NCBI GenBank assembly: GCA_947446645.1
Contig: CANFHA010000010.1
Location: 62,001 to 126,000 of the forward strand
Direction: 5' to 3'
DNA length: 64,000 nucleotides
Source: Chitinophagaceae bacterium
Lineage (GTDB): Bacteria; Bacteroidota; Bacteroidia; Chitinophagales; Chitinophagaceae
Made by a program: the position numbers and the translations under genes. Shown here in pieces: positions 8,078-16,355 of this stretch. The notes below the pieces were generated by a model. The model saw only the letters and a list, made by a program, of their open reading frames with translations, did no database searches and was not told the DNA's origin. Numbering within the stretch: position 1 is the first letter of the stretch; every line of letters starts with the position of its first letter.

Positions 8078-10537
8078 ATGAATACAAAGTATATCCGTTT
8101 GTCGATATTATTTTTGTGTATTTTTTCCGTTAAAACGTTTGCTCAAACTGCGCTCACCGGCACTGTCCTAAAAAAAGCCGACGGCGGCCCTATACAGGGC
8201 GCTCTCGTTCAAATCCCTGACCTTAAGGTGTCTGCACTCACTGATTCAGAGGGCTATTATACATTCACTGATCTGCCTAAAGGCACTTACCTGGTACAGG
8301 TGAATGCGCTTGGTTTTGCCTCAGCTGCACAGACTTCAAAGGCGGAAGTTTCTGAGCCGCTTAATTTCAGGCTGGTCATATCCTATGTAGAAGAAAATGA
8401 AGTGGTAGTAACCGGGAACGCCAAAGCAACGCCTGTTGATAACACGCCACAGCCGGTAACAGAAGTATCTCATGATTACCTTATGCAGCACGCATCTGCC
8501 AATATCATTGATGCGCTGTCGCAGATACCTGGTGTATCCGGTATCACAGATGGTCAGAGTATTTCTAAGCCAGTGATCCGTGGCCTGGGTGGCAACCGCG
8601 TTGTAACCATTAACGATGGTGTACGCCAGGAAGGCCAGCAGTGGGGCGATGAGTTCGGTATTGAAGTAGATCCGTTTTCAGTAAACAGGGTAGAGATTCT
8701 GAAAGGCCCGGCTACACTCGTTTATGGCTCAGACGCTATGGCCGGAGTGATCAACTTTTTGCCGCAGAAAACAATGGTAGAAGGAGAAATAAAAGGTGAG
8801 GTAATTATGGGCTACCAGACCAACAACGGAATGATAAGTAACGCTGGCAATATTGCAGGTAATATAAAAGGGGTATCATTCAGCTCGCGTATAGACAATA
8901 CAATGGCTTATGCTTACCAGAATCCGCGCGATGGATATGTATTCAACTCTCAGTTTAGCAATTTCAACACAGACCACACTATTGGCTTGCATCGCAAATG
9001 GGGCTTTACCCAGCTACATTACAGCTACTTTGAGTTAAGGACAGGTATCGCAGAAGGTGTAAAAAATGAACAGGGGCAATTTGTAAAATCAGCCCTCGAC
9101 GAAAATGGTGATCCAATAGAAGTAGCGGCTACTAACCAGGAGCTAAGGTCTTACACTCCCTTCGTTATCAACCAGCTGGTAAAGCACAATAAGCTGGTGT
9201 GGGACAATAGCGTTTCTGTAGGTGGTGGCAACATTATTGCACGCATGGGTTGGCAGAACAATAGTCGCCAGGAAAACAATGATATCACCATGGCGAATAC
9301 ATCTAACATCTGGTATAAGCTCAACACATTCACTTACGATCTGCGCTACGTATCACCTGCAATGGGTGGTTTCAACTTTTCTACGGGAGTTAACGGTATG
9401 CAGCAGAACTCAAAGAACAAAGGCACCCTGTTGCTGATACCTGAATACGATCTTTTTGATTTTGGTGCATTCGCTATAGCGAATCAGAAGATCGGTAAAC
9501 TGAATTTGAGTGCAGGTATCCGCTACGACAACCGTAGTTTCCACGGCCACGACAACTATATTGATGAAGATGGCAACCAGTTGTCTGCTTCCGACCCTGG
9601 TGCAATTCACAGGTTCACGGCTTATTCCTCTAATTTTAACGGTATCTCCGGTAGCCTGGGCGCTGCATTCCAGGTAAATGAGAATCTTTACCTTAAGGCA
9701 AACGTGGCCCGTGGTTTCCGTGCGCCAAACGTTGCTGAGTCAGGATCAAATGGTATAAAGGATGGCACTGTAGTTTACGAAGTAGGCCAGCCAACATTGA
9801 AGCCGGAACAGAACATTGAAGTGGATTTTACCCCAGGTTTCAAGTCTCCAAACGTTACTGCCGAACTGAGCATATTCTATAACAGCATCAGCAATTTCAT
9901 CTATTCAAAACAACTGAAAGCTGCATCGGGCGACGATTCGCTGAACAGTAGTACCCCCGGCTTTGAGAATGCACCGGTATTCCTGTACTCACAGACAGAT
10001 GCTACCCTCATGGGTGGTGAGCTGAGGCTGGATATCCATCCTGTTGCCATCAGGTGGTTCGACTGGTATACGGCTTACAGCAGGGTAGATGCCAAGCTTA
10101 AAAATGTTCCTGTTGATGAGAACATCCTGGCATTCGTGCCTCCGGCTCACCTGCGCTCTGAGATTATATTGTCTACGCCTAAGATTACAAACGGCATTCG
10201 CAATGCATACTTCCGCTTTGGTGTATTCTACAGCTTTGAGCAGTCTCGTCCATACCAGATCAGCAGCACATACTATGGTTTAGATCATATAGACGGTACG
10301 CCATCTTACCTGCTCCTTAATGCCGGTATCGGTGCAGATATCATGAACCATGGCACCAGGGCTTGTTCCATATACCTGAATGTGGATAATATTGCTAACC
10401 TTGGCTACTACGATTACATGAGCCGTTACAAATATGCCGTAAACAGCATAAACGGTGTTGAGCAGAAATACATCTACAACATGGGCCGCAATGTAAGTGT
10501 AAAGGTTGTGGTGCCTATCGATTTTAAGCACAAATAA
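8078..10537 (+). CDS. TonB-dependent outer-membrane receptor with CarboxypepD_reg-like N-terminus
   Basis: An 819-residue receptor. A signal peptide (about residues 1-22, ending TFAQ) is followed by a carboxypeptidase-regulatory-like beta-sandwich (TALTGTVLKKADGGPIQGA, about 24-110), then a plug domain (about 120-235) with IRGLGGNRVVTINDGVRQEGQ and LKGPATLVYGSDAMAGVINF, then a long beta-barrel with the typical NLYLKANVARGFRAPNVAE. Such receptors import large or scarce substrates through the outer membrane using TonB energy. No SusD partner is adjacent, which argues against a glycan-uptake SusCD pair; a metal chelate or cofactor ligand is possible but unproven. It has its own promoter and terminator. 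Confidence 0.93.
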   Translation: MNTKYIRLSILFLCIFSVKTFAQTALTGTVLKKADGGPIQGALVQIPDLKVSALTDSEGYYTFTDLPKGTYLVQVNALGFASAAQTSKAEVSEPLNFRLVISYVEENEVVVTGNAKATPVDNTPQPVTEVSHDYLMQHASANIIDALSQIPGVSGITDGQSISKPVIRGLGGNRVVTINDGVRQEGQQWGDEFGIEVDPFSVNRVEILKGPATLVYGSDAMAGVINFLPQKTMVEGEIKGEVIMGYQTNNGMISNAGNIAGNIKGVSFSSRIDNTMAYAYQNPRDGYVFNSQFSNFNTDHTIGLHRKWGFTQLHYSYFELRTGIAEGVKNEQGQFVKSALDENGDPIEVAATNQELRSYTPFVINQLVKHNKLVWDNSVSVGGGNIIARMGWQNNSRQENNDITMANTSNIWYKLNTFTYDLRYVSPAMGGFNFSTGVNGMQQNSKNKGTLLLIPEYDLFDFGAFAIANQKIGKLNLSAGIRYDNRSFHGHDNYIDEDGNQLSASDPGAIHRFTAYSSNFNGISGSLGAAFQVNENLYLKANVARGFRAPNVAESGSNGIKDGTVVYEVGQPTLKPEQNIEVDFTPGFKSPNVTAELSIFYNSISNFIYSKQLKAASGDDSLNSSTPGFENAPVFLYSQTDATLMGGELRLDIHPVAIRWFDWYTAYSRVDAKLKNVPVDENILAFVPPAHLRSEIILSTPKITNGIRNAYFRFGVFYSFEQSRPYQISSTYYGLDHIDGTPSYLLLNAGIGADIMNHGTRACSIYLNVDNIANLGYYDYMSRYKYAVNSINGVEQKYIYNMGRNVSVKVVVPIDFKHK

Positions 10538-10548
10538 TTTGGTGTGCA

Positions 10549-10590
10549 CCAATAAAAAATCCGGACTTTTCAGTCCGGATTTTTTATTGG
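10549..10590. terminator. Bidirectional terminator between convergent genes
   Basis: A perfect 19-base stem (arm CCAATAAAAAATCCGGACT) around a TTTC loop gives T-rich tails on both strands. It sits just after the TonB receptor stop codon and before the end of the convergent hypothetical gene at 10634. Confidence 0.92.
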
Positions 10591-10633
10591 CCTAAGGCCG
10601 CTATAGTTTGCGGGTTTACGGAGGGCAATCGTT

Positions 10634-11155
10634 CTACGCTATTGTTCCGTTTAGTGTCACCCGGTTGGCCAGCCAGCTCTTGCTCAGCGGCACCAGCCAT
10701 GTGCTCATAAGTTCTTTCTTGGTGGTAGCAACATTGTTGAATAACAACGTGTCGCCATCTATATAACCTTTATCTATAGCGTACTGCACTTGTGTAAACG
10801 GCAGCATCTCTGCTTTCCCTTTCAGCAGGAAGGTGATCATCATACGGTCGAAGAAGTTTACATCATACTGTCGTTCCAGGCTTTTTATTACCCGTACCGA
10901 GCTGTCCGTGCTGCACCCGCTTACTTCCACATCACTTTCATCCGCAATGACCACTATGAACTGGCGAAACAAAAGTTTAGCCCATCCCCTAACCGGCGCG
11001 CCGTGCGCCTGCCATTGCGTGTAGAACTGGTATAGCTGCTCATTTACCTCTTTTTCTTCCTTCTCTATAAAGGCACGGCTGCACTGGTATATCCACACTC
11101 TGGCGCTATCAGGAAAATCCTGCGGAATGATATCATTTAAATCTTCGATAAGCAT
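10634..11155 (-). CDS. Conserved Bacteroidota protein often labelled 'ABC transporter ATPase'; function unknown
   Basis: A 173-residue protein. The pattern DSARVWIYQCSRAF, then QWQAHGAPVRGWAKLLFRQFIVV, then SGCSTDSSVRVIKSLERQYDVNFFDRM is shared with a conserved Bacteroidota family that databases frequently name ABC transporter ATPase. The sequence has no Walker A, Walker B or ABC signature, so I do not accept that name. It is soluble, with no signal peptide or membrane segment. The -7 element TATCTTTG ends four bases before the ATG, suggesting a leaderless mRNA. Family recognition is from memory; the function is not known. Confidence 0.7.
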   Translation of the reverse strand: MLIEDLNDIIPQDFPDSARVWIYQCSRAFIEKEEKEVNEQLYQFYTQWQAHGAPVRGWAKLLFRQFIVVIADESDVEVSGCSTDSSVRVIKSLERQYDVNFFDRMMITFLLKGKAEMLPFTQVQYAIDKGYIDGDTLLFNNVATTKKELMSTWLVPLSKSWLANRVTLNGTIA

Positions 11156-11159
11156 ACGG

Positions 11160-11167
11160 CAAAGATA
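11160..11167 (-). promoter_or_regulatory. -7 element four bases from a start codon
   Basis: The minus strand reads TATCTTTG, then CCGT, then ATG at 11155. This is an exact TAnnTTTG match. If it works as a -7 element, transcription would begin at or within a base or two of the ATG, giving a leaderless mRNA. Confidence 0.5.
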
Positions 11168-11243
11168 CTGATGAAAAAGATATAGCTTATCGGCTTAGCT
11201 TATTCAGAAAACCTTATTTTTACAATCACAAATGTTAAAATAA

Positions 11244-12377
11244 TTGAGGCAAGTTTATATTACAAGACTATCAAAGTACCTGCCAAACGAACCGGTGTCG
11301 AACGATCAAATGGAAGGGGTGCTGGGACTGGTAAACGGGAAACCGTCGCGTGCGCGTGCAATAGTGCTAAGAAACAATGGTATTAAAACCCGCTATTACG
11401 CTATCGCTAATGGAAAGAAAACACACTCAAACGCTGCTTTGGCTGCAACGGCCATAAAAGCGCTGTTCGATGATTCCCTGCCCATAAGCCAGCTTCAATT
11501 GCTGGCTTCGGGTACTTCGTCGCCTGAGCAGATACTACCTTCTCACACCTCCATGGTACACCATGAGCTTAATGCAGGGAATGTAGAGATCGTTTCTCCA
11601 AGCGGATCTTGCTGCACCAGTATGCTGGCGCTCAAGTATGCTTATATGAGCGTAGCTGCAGGAATGACAGACCTAGCTGCTGTTTCAGGCTCTGAGCTTT
11701 TCTCTAACTGGATGCTGGCATCACGGTTCCAGAAAGAAGCAGACAGCTGGGACAGTATAGAAAAGAATCCGTACCTCGCATTTGAAAAAGATTTTCTGCG
11801 CTGGATGCTGAGCGATGGCGCAGCTGCTGCGCTGGTACAGGATAAGCCTAATGACAACGGAATATCGTTGAGAATTGAATGGTTGGAGGTTACATCTTAC
11901 GCCAACGAGTTGGATACTTGCATGTATGCCGGTAGTGTCAAAAACGAAGACGGCTCACTCTTGAGCTGGACCGATATGGACCCGGATAGATGGATAAAGG
12001 AAAGTGTATTTTCACTCAAGCAGGATACGCGCCTGCTTGGTGAGAACATCATAGCTAAGGGCGGTCAGTTCCTGGCATTGCTGATGAAAAAGAAAGGGCT
12101 GACGCCCGACCAGGTAGACTTCTACCTCCCGCACATGTCCAGCGAGTTCTTCAAAAAGGAAATGATGGACAGCATGCGCGAGATAGGTATGGACCTGCCG
12201 CAGGAAAAGTGGTTTTACAACCTTACCCGTGTTGGTAACGTAGGCAGCGCTTCTCCGTTCCTGATGCTGGAGGAGCTCTTCCACAGCGGTAAGTTGAAGA
12301 AGGGTGACAGGCTGCTTGTAATGGTGCCCGAGAGTGCACGGTTCACTTACGCTTATTTGAACTTGACGGTTGTATAA
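11244..12377 (+). CDS. darB: StlD/DarB family beta-ketoacyl synthase (dialkylresorcinol biosynthesis)
   Basis: A 377-residue thiolase-fold ketosynthase III. The N-terminus (VYITRLSKYLPNEPVSNDQM then GKPSRARAIVLRNNGIKTRYYAI) is characteristic of StlD/DarB enzymes rather than housekeeping FabH. The catalytic Cys lies in SPSGSCCTSM (C123 or C124), with His in YLPHMSSEF and Asn in TRVGNVGSAS. In known systems DarB condenses two acyl thioesters to a cyclohexanedione, which DarA then aromatises to a dialkylresorcinol, part of flexirubin-type pigments. The start is TTG 11244; the ATG at 11232 runs into a stop at once and the next ATG would remove the conserved N-terminus. It lies 64 bases from darA. 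Confidence 0.85.
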   Translation: MRQVYITRLSKYLPNEPVSNDQMEGVLGLVNGKPSRARAIVLRNNGIKTRYYAIANGKKTHSNAALAATAIKALFDDSLPISQLQLLASGTSSPEQILPSHTSMVHHELNAGNVEIVSPSGSCCTSMLALKYAYMSVAAGMTDLAAVSGSELFSNWMLASRFQKEADSWDSIEKNPYLAFEKDFLRWMLSDGAAAALVQDKPNDNGISLRIEWLEVTSYANELDTCMYAGSVKNEDGSLLSWTDMDPDRWIKESVFSLKQDTRLLGENIIAKGGQFLALLMKKKGLTPDQVDFYLPHMSSEFFKKEMMDSMREIGMDLPQEKWFYNLTRVGNVGSASPFLMLEELFHSGKLKKGDRLLVMVPESARFTYAYLNLTVV

Positions 12378-12441
12378 GCGTTGCGCGCTTTCCTAGTCAA
12401 ACGGAATTATAAATTTAAATTAGTTTAGAAATTTACAGTGT

Positions 12442-13368
12442 ATGCGGCCAAGGATACTAGTGCTTTATTATTCCCAGACAGGGCAGTTGCGACAGATACT
12501 CGACAGCCTGGTTTCAGACATTAAAGGTAAGGCAGACATAGAGTATGCTCAGATCGAGCCAGTTACCGCATTTCCCTTCCCGTGGACGGCCCTGGAGTTT
12601 TTTGATGCTATGCCGGAAACTGTGGCGCATGTGCCCATTCCGGTAAAGCCACTTCCGGCAACGGTGATGAATGGCAAGTATGATCTCATCATCTTCGGTT
12701 ACCAGCCCTGGTTTCTGAATCCATCGCAGCCTACTACTGGTTTTCTGAATACAGAGTTTGCACAGATTTTTAAAGATACACCCGTGCTAACTGTCGTAGG
12801 GTGCCGCAACATGTGGTTGCATGCCCAGGAAAAAGTTAAAAGCTACCTGGCGAAAGTAAATGCACAGCTGGTGGGCAACATTGTGCTTACAGATACCAAC
12901 CCTAATCTCGTTTCGCTCCTTACCGTTATCCGCTGGTCGTTCAAAGGCCAGAAAGAAGCCTCTGGTATGCTCCCGGCCGCCGGTGTGCAGCAGAGAGATA
13001 TAGAGGCCACCAGTCGCTTTGGCAATATCATCTACAAACACTTAGCAGAAGATAATCTTTTCGACCTGCAGCGCGCCTTGTTATCCAGTGGTGCAGTGCA
13101 GCTAAGGCCCGGGCTGGTGATACTGGAGCAGCGCGGTATTAAAAATTTCAGGTTCTGGTCTAAGTTCATTCGGGAGAAGGGTGGCCCCGGCGACCCGGCA
13201 AGAGCGGGCAGGGTATTAATGTTTAAGAACCTGCTGCTCGTGGCTATTTTTATTTTGTCCCCCATATCTACCGCTACAGCGCTGCTGAAGCTGGCAATAA
13301 AAAGGAACTCACTGCTCAAAGACGTAGACTACTTTAAGCAGCTGGAATATCAGGAGGGGCGCCTCTAA
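12442..13368 (+). CDS. darA: DarA-like dialkylresorcinol condensing/aromatising enzyme
   Basis: A 308-residue protein matching DarA. It has a flavodoxin-like start (RILVLYYSQTGQLRQILDSL), then FGYQPWFLNPSQPTTGFL and VVGCRNMWLHAQEKVKSYL. A hydrophobic segment near residues 255-280 (NLLLVAIFILSPISTATALL) suggests membrane association. In characterised loci DarA works with DarB to make 2,5-dialkylresorcinols, which are protective antioxidants or the alkyl part of flexirubins. darB is directly upstream on the same strand. No aryl polyene genes, acyl carrier proteins or DarC-type genes are in the window, so the rest of any pigment pathway would be elsewhere. The start is ATG 12442. Confidence 0.85.
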   Translation: MRPRILVLYYSQTGQLRQILDSLVSDIKGKADIEYAQIEPVTAFPFPWTALEFFDAMPETVAHVPIPVKPLPATVMNGKYDLIIFGYQPWFLNPSQPTTGFLNTEFAQIFKDTPVLTVVGCRNMWLHAQEKVKSYLAKVNAQLVGNIVLTDTNPNLVSLLTVIRWSFKGQKEASGMLPAAGVQQRDIEATSRFGNIIYKHLAEDNLFDLQRALLSSGAVQLRPGLVILEQRGIKNFRFWSKFIREKGGPGDPARAGRVLMFKNLLLVAIFILSPISTATALLKLAIKRNSLLKDVDYFKQLEYQEGRL

Positions 13369-13513
13369 AGATTGTGCCTCTTACTGCGGCCTTGAAAACG
13401 GTATATTGAGACCTGCGCCTTTGCGCCTTCGCGAGAAACTTTAACCGAAACTTCACGAAGAAATAATATCAACAGCTGCTAAAACTGGTTACTTTGCAGC
13501 TCACTTTTTTGTT

Positions 13514-14458
13514 ATGAACATACCTGTAGTCAACCTCGCCGACTTTACCAGCGGCGACCCGCAACTGAAACAATCATTCGTAAACCAGCTGGGCAAGGCG
13601 TATGAAGAAGTAGGCTTTGTGGCTGTCAAAAATCACGGCATTTCAGATGACCTTATTGCCTCATTATATAAAGATGTAGAGCAGTTCTTCGGGTTGCCAT
13701 TAGCAACTAAAGAAAAATATAAAAAGCCGGAACTGGCCGGCCAGCGGGGCTATACCTCGTTTGGTACCGAGCATGCCAAAGGCTACGAAGCGCCTGATCT
13801 CAAGGAGTTCTTCCAGTTTGGCCAGACGGTAGAAGATAAAGATCCCATAAAAAGTGAATATCCTGACAATGTAACTGTCGAGGAAATTCCTGCTTTTACG
13901 CCAACTATGTTGCAGGCCTACAAAGCTTTCGAAAAGTCGGGTACATCGCTGCTGCAGGCTATAGCCTTGTTTCTGGATATGGATGAGCATTATTTTGACG
14001 GGCAGGTGCACAACGGTAATTCTATTTTAAGGGCTATCTATTATCCGCCTATTACCCAGGAGCCTAAGTCGGCTATAAGGGCAGAGCAGCATGAGGATAT
14101 CAACCTCATTACGCTGCTTGTAGGTGCCTCTGCGGATGGCTTGCAGATACTCAACATGCAGGGCGACTGGGTGCCGGTAACATCGTTGCCTGAGCAGATA
14201 GTGGTGAATGTGGGCGATATGCTGCAGCGTCTTACTAACGATAGGCTGAAGTCAACAACACATCGCGTAGTAAACCCCCCGAAAGAAAAGTGGAGCACTC
14301 CGCGCTATTCCATACCTTTCTTCCTCCACCCAAAGAGCAACATGAGCCTTGCCTGCCTCGATAGCTGCATTACCGCCGCTCATCCAAAGGCCTACGAAGA
14401 CTATACTGCAGGGCAATACCTTGACGAACGCCTGCGCGAGATAGGCCTTAAAAAATAA
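13514..14458 (+). CDS. Fe(II)/2-oxoglutarate-dependent oxygenase, isopenicillin N synthase family
   Basis: A 314-residue enzyme with the two-domain layout of the isopenicillin N synthase/2OG oxygenase family. The N-terminal DIOX_N region includes GKAYEEVGFVAVKNHGISDDL. The double-stranded beta-helix core shows the iron-binding triad, with His and Asp in EQHEDINLITLL and the distal His in STTHRVVNPP. The co-substrate-binding Arg-x-Ser is in PRYSIPFF. Family members oxidise small molecules; the substrate is not predictable here. The cytidine deaminase start codon follows its stop by a single base, so the two are almost certainly co-transcribed. The promoter region contains TTACTTTGCAGC. Confidence 0.9.
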   Translation: MNIPVVNLADFTSGDPQLKQSFVNQLGKAYEEVGFVAVKNHGISDDLIASLYKDVEQFFGLPLATKEKYKKPELAGQRGYTSFGTEHAKGYEAPDLKEFFQFGQTVEDKDPIKSEYPDNVTVEEIPAFTPTMLQAYKAFEKSGTSLLQAIALFLDMDEHYFDGQVHNGNSILRAIYYPPITQEPKSAIRAEQHEDINLITLLVGASADGLQILNMQGDWVPVTSLPEQIVVNVGDMLQRLTNDRLKSTTHRVVNPPKEKWSTPRYSIPFFLHPKSNMSLACLDSCITAAHPKAYEDYTAGQYLDERLREIGLKK

Positions 14459-14459
14459 T

Positions 14460-14864
14460 ATGAGCTACCTGCCTGATATTGAAGCGCAAAAGTTGCTGGA
14501 AGAAGCAAAGAAAGTGAGTGAAAATACCTACTCGCCTTATTCACACTTCCCGGTGGGTGCCGCCGTGCTCACTGCCGATGGTACCATAGTATGCGGTACC
14601 AATGTGGAAAACGCCTCCTACGGTCTTACCATTTGTGCGGAGCGCATCGCCCTGGGGCAGGCTGTCTCTATCGGTAAAACCAACATAAAAGCCATAGCAG
14701 TTTACTGCAAAACAAACGGCTCGGCACCCTGTGGTGCCTGCCGCCAGTTCATCATAGAGTTTGGCAAAGAAGTCGTTGTCATTTTCATGAATGGCGAAGA
14801 GCTGGTGCAGCGCACCATACAGGAGTTACTACCGTATGCGTTTACTAAGGAGGCGATGGGGTAG
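14460..14864 (+). CDS. cdd: Cytidine deaminase
   Basis: A 134-residue homotetrameric-type cytidine deaminase. It shows the zinc site Cys and catalytic Glu in GLTICAERIALGQAV and the two further zinc Cys in APCGACRQFI. The substrate-binding FPVGAAVLTADGTIVCGTNVENASY is intact. It converts cytidine and deoxycytidine to uridine and deoxyuridine for pyrimidine salvage. The start ATG at 14460 lies one base after the oxygenase stop, so translation is probably coupled. A nucleoside transporter of the CNT family lies 1.7 kb away, a plausible functional partner though not in the same transcript. Confidence 0.95.
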   Translation: MSYLPDIEAQKLLEEAKKVSENTYSPYSHFPVGAAVLTADGTIVCGTNVENASYGLTICAERIALGQAVSIGKTNIKAIAVYCKTNGSAPCGACRQFIIEFGKEVVVIFMNGEELVQRTIQELLPYAFTKEAMG

Positions 14865-14890
14865 TGGAAGCTAGTGCTCCTCCAGGCAGA

Positions 14891-15346
14891 CTAAGCGCGT
14901 TTAAGCCGTGCCAATTCTTTGGTAGTATTCATCACACTGGCATTTTTTAAGCGTGAATTTTTCGGGAAAGTGAGCTTATATGGTCGGTTAAATGCCTCTT
15001 GTGAAACTTTAAAATGTTCAGCCAGTTTCCTTATCACCTCTTTTGAAAGTCCCTTTCGGCAATTGAGAATATCTGAAACGTAACCCTTGCTGATATCAAG
15101 GATACCTACTAAGTCTTTCGCTTTTAGATTGTTGTCTTTTATTAGCGAATGAAGAAGCTGAACGGGTGTCAATTCTGAAAAAGTGTTATGATCGGCATCC
15201 CATTTTTCAATAAGTAAAGTAAGCAGTGCTATCTCGTCCTTGGTATTCCGATCCTCCAATCCGGAAAACACCAACTGCTCCAGTGTGTTACAGTATGCTC
15301 TGTACTGGCTTTTACCCGTAATAACTTTATATTTTAGTGTTTCCAT
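14891..15346 (-). CDS. higA: HigA-type antitoxin / HTH transcriptional regulator
   Basis: A 151-residue protein from the ATG at 15346. The track uses a GTG at 15367, which is not preceded by a better signal and would overlap higB. The C-terminal half holds an HTH: LKAKDLVGILDISKGYVSDILNCRKGLSKEVIRKLAEHFKVS, the HigA/XRE pattern. The N-terminal half (about 1-70) is the part that in this larger HigA type contacts the toxin. It lies downstream of the broken higB gene, the usual higBA order. With the toxin broken, the antitoxin may persist as an autorepressor or simply be a remnant. Confidence 0.85.
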   Translation of the reverse strand: METLKYKVITGKSQYRAYCNTLEQLVFSGLEDRNTKDEIALLTLLIEKWDADHNTFSELTPVQLLHSLIKDNNLKAKDLVGILDISKGYVSDILNCRKGLSKEVIRKLAEHFKVSQEAFNRPYKLTFPKNSRLKNASVMNTTKELARLKRA

Positions 15347-15356
15347 CTCTCTGTGG

Positions 15357-15689
15357 TTAATATTCACTTACATTATACTGTTCGCCGGCATGGCAAAGCT
15401 TGTCATACTCGGCATGTGTGCCTATCCAGCAAATAAAGAGATGCACTTGTTTATCTCCGAAAGCTTACTTGCCGATCATACGGTATTTGTTGCCACCAAT
15501 ATCAAATACCACCCTGTTTGAGCCGTTCCCAAGCAAATCAGCGCTTCGGAAGGTAGCTTGCACATCTGCTGGCGTTTCCCAATCTGCAAATCTCAGTTTA
15601 TTGCTCCATTCTTCAAGTGAAGCCCGGCTTTGAACATTTTGCTTTGCATAGGCAGCTATGGATTCTTTTCTTATTAAATGAACTTTCAC
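15357..15689 (-). pseudogene. higB: HigB-family toxin gene interrupted by an in-frame TAA
   Basis: The track lists a 74-residue ORF (15465-15689) ending NGSNRVVFDIGGNKYRMIGK then TAA. Reading on in the same frame gives AFGDKQVHLFICWIGTHAEYDKL to a TAA at 15357, the expected C-terminus of HigB mRNA interferases. The full frame is 110 residues plus stops, close to the family length, and the TAA at 15467-15465 sits where homologues have Tyr (KYAFGD). A single TAC or TAT to TAA change explains it. The C-terminal part carries core residues of the RelE-like fold, so the product is probably inactive. The start is GTG 15689, which overlaps the predicted -7 element by one base. A sequencing error cannot be excluded. 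Confidence 0.85.
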
Positions 15690-15727
15690 AAAGGTAGAGA
15701 TGTTTTAGTGGTTCACAAAATGTGAAC
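15689..15727 (-). promoter_or_regulatory. higBA promoter with a 17-bp operator over the -33 element
   Basis: On the minus strand TTTG (15719-15716), 19 bases, then TACCTTTG (15696-15689) fit the Bacteroidota consensus exactly. GTTCACA/TGTGAAC form a perfect 7-base inverted repeat with an AAA spacer (15711-15727) that covers the -33 element, as expected for HigA autorepression. The last G of the -7 element is the first base of the annotated GTG start, so the predicted transcript would begin inside the coding frame. This hints that the toxin start is wrong or lost. Confidence 0.65.
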
Positions 15728-16020
15728 ATATCGGTCGCTTTATTTCATATTGTTAGTCAAAATACAGATTACATTGCAAATATTAATCCAACCCCGGTCC
15801 GGAACGCAAATCTTGGATTTATAGGTATTTACATTCCCATCGGTACTCTGTACTAGGGGCCAAGTCAGCGCGTATGTACGTCTCTGCCAAAACAACATTC
15901 TATCCACAATTTAACAAACTAGCACAATATTTGCTGCACATTAGGTCTTAGTTTTCTCTTATTGACGTTCATTTTGCTGCAGTAAGCGATCGGAAAAGAC
16001 AGCTCAATACAAGCGGACGA

Positions 16021-16178
16021 AAATACCCCGCACGGGTAAAAGTGGGGCATTTTGGGTAAATTTAAAATATTTCAATAATATACCCCAAACCCTTTAGGGT
16101 AAAGGGATTCGGTAAAATAATTCGAAAAACAAATGCCCCACATAAGTTCATTTTTTATTTGAGTAAAATGGGGTATTT
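16021..16178. repeat. Nested inverted repeats with GGGG-rich arms
   Basis: The outer arms AAATACCCC (16021-16029) and GGGGTATTT (16170-16178) enclose the inner arms GTGGGGCATTT (16042-16052) and AAATGCCCCAC (16131-16141). In the middle lies the small palindrome ACCCTTTAGGGT (16089-16100). GGTAAA or GTAAAA recurs several times between the arms. The arrangement could fold as one long stem or be a set of protein sites; the role is unknown. Confidence 0.7.
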
Positions 16179-16329
16179 CACTTTCGTTAAGTGCTGTCAA
16201 TCAGTTCCCCGCCTCCCGGCAGGTTTACGGCGAAAAGGGTTCAGTAAGCCGGAAAAAATCGGAAAGAAGCTTGCTCCGGACCGTTCAAATAATCCGGCTG
16301 ATCAGCTATATATGAAGGTTCAGGCAGCA

Positions 16330-16355
16330 TTTCCGGTTCCCGCAAAAACCGGAAA
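16330..16355. repeat. 9-bp hairpin sharing a 16-mer with the 34.6 kb intergenic region
   Basis: TTTCCGGTT and AACCGGAAA form a perfect 9-base stem around CCCGCAAA. The segment CCGCAAAAACCGGAAA (16340-16355) occurs as its reverse complement at 34664-34679. The stem is followed by TTTTA, so a weak terminator is possible. Confidence 0.6.

Noticed and set aside
10634-11155. Calling this gene an ABC transporter ATPase
   Set aside because: Databases often use that name for the family, but the sequence lacks Walker A, Walker B and the ABC signature.
16033-16180. A CRISPR-like repeat array
   Set aside because: The GGTAAA-like and GGGG motifs are short, unevenly spaced and inverted; there are no constant direct repeats with unique spacers and no cas genes.
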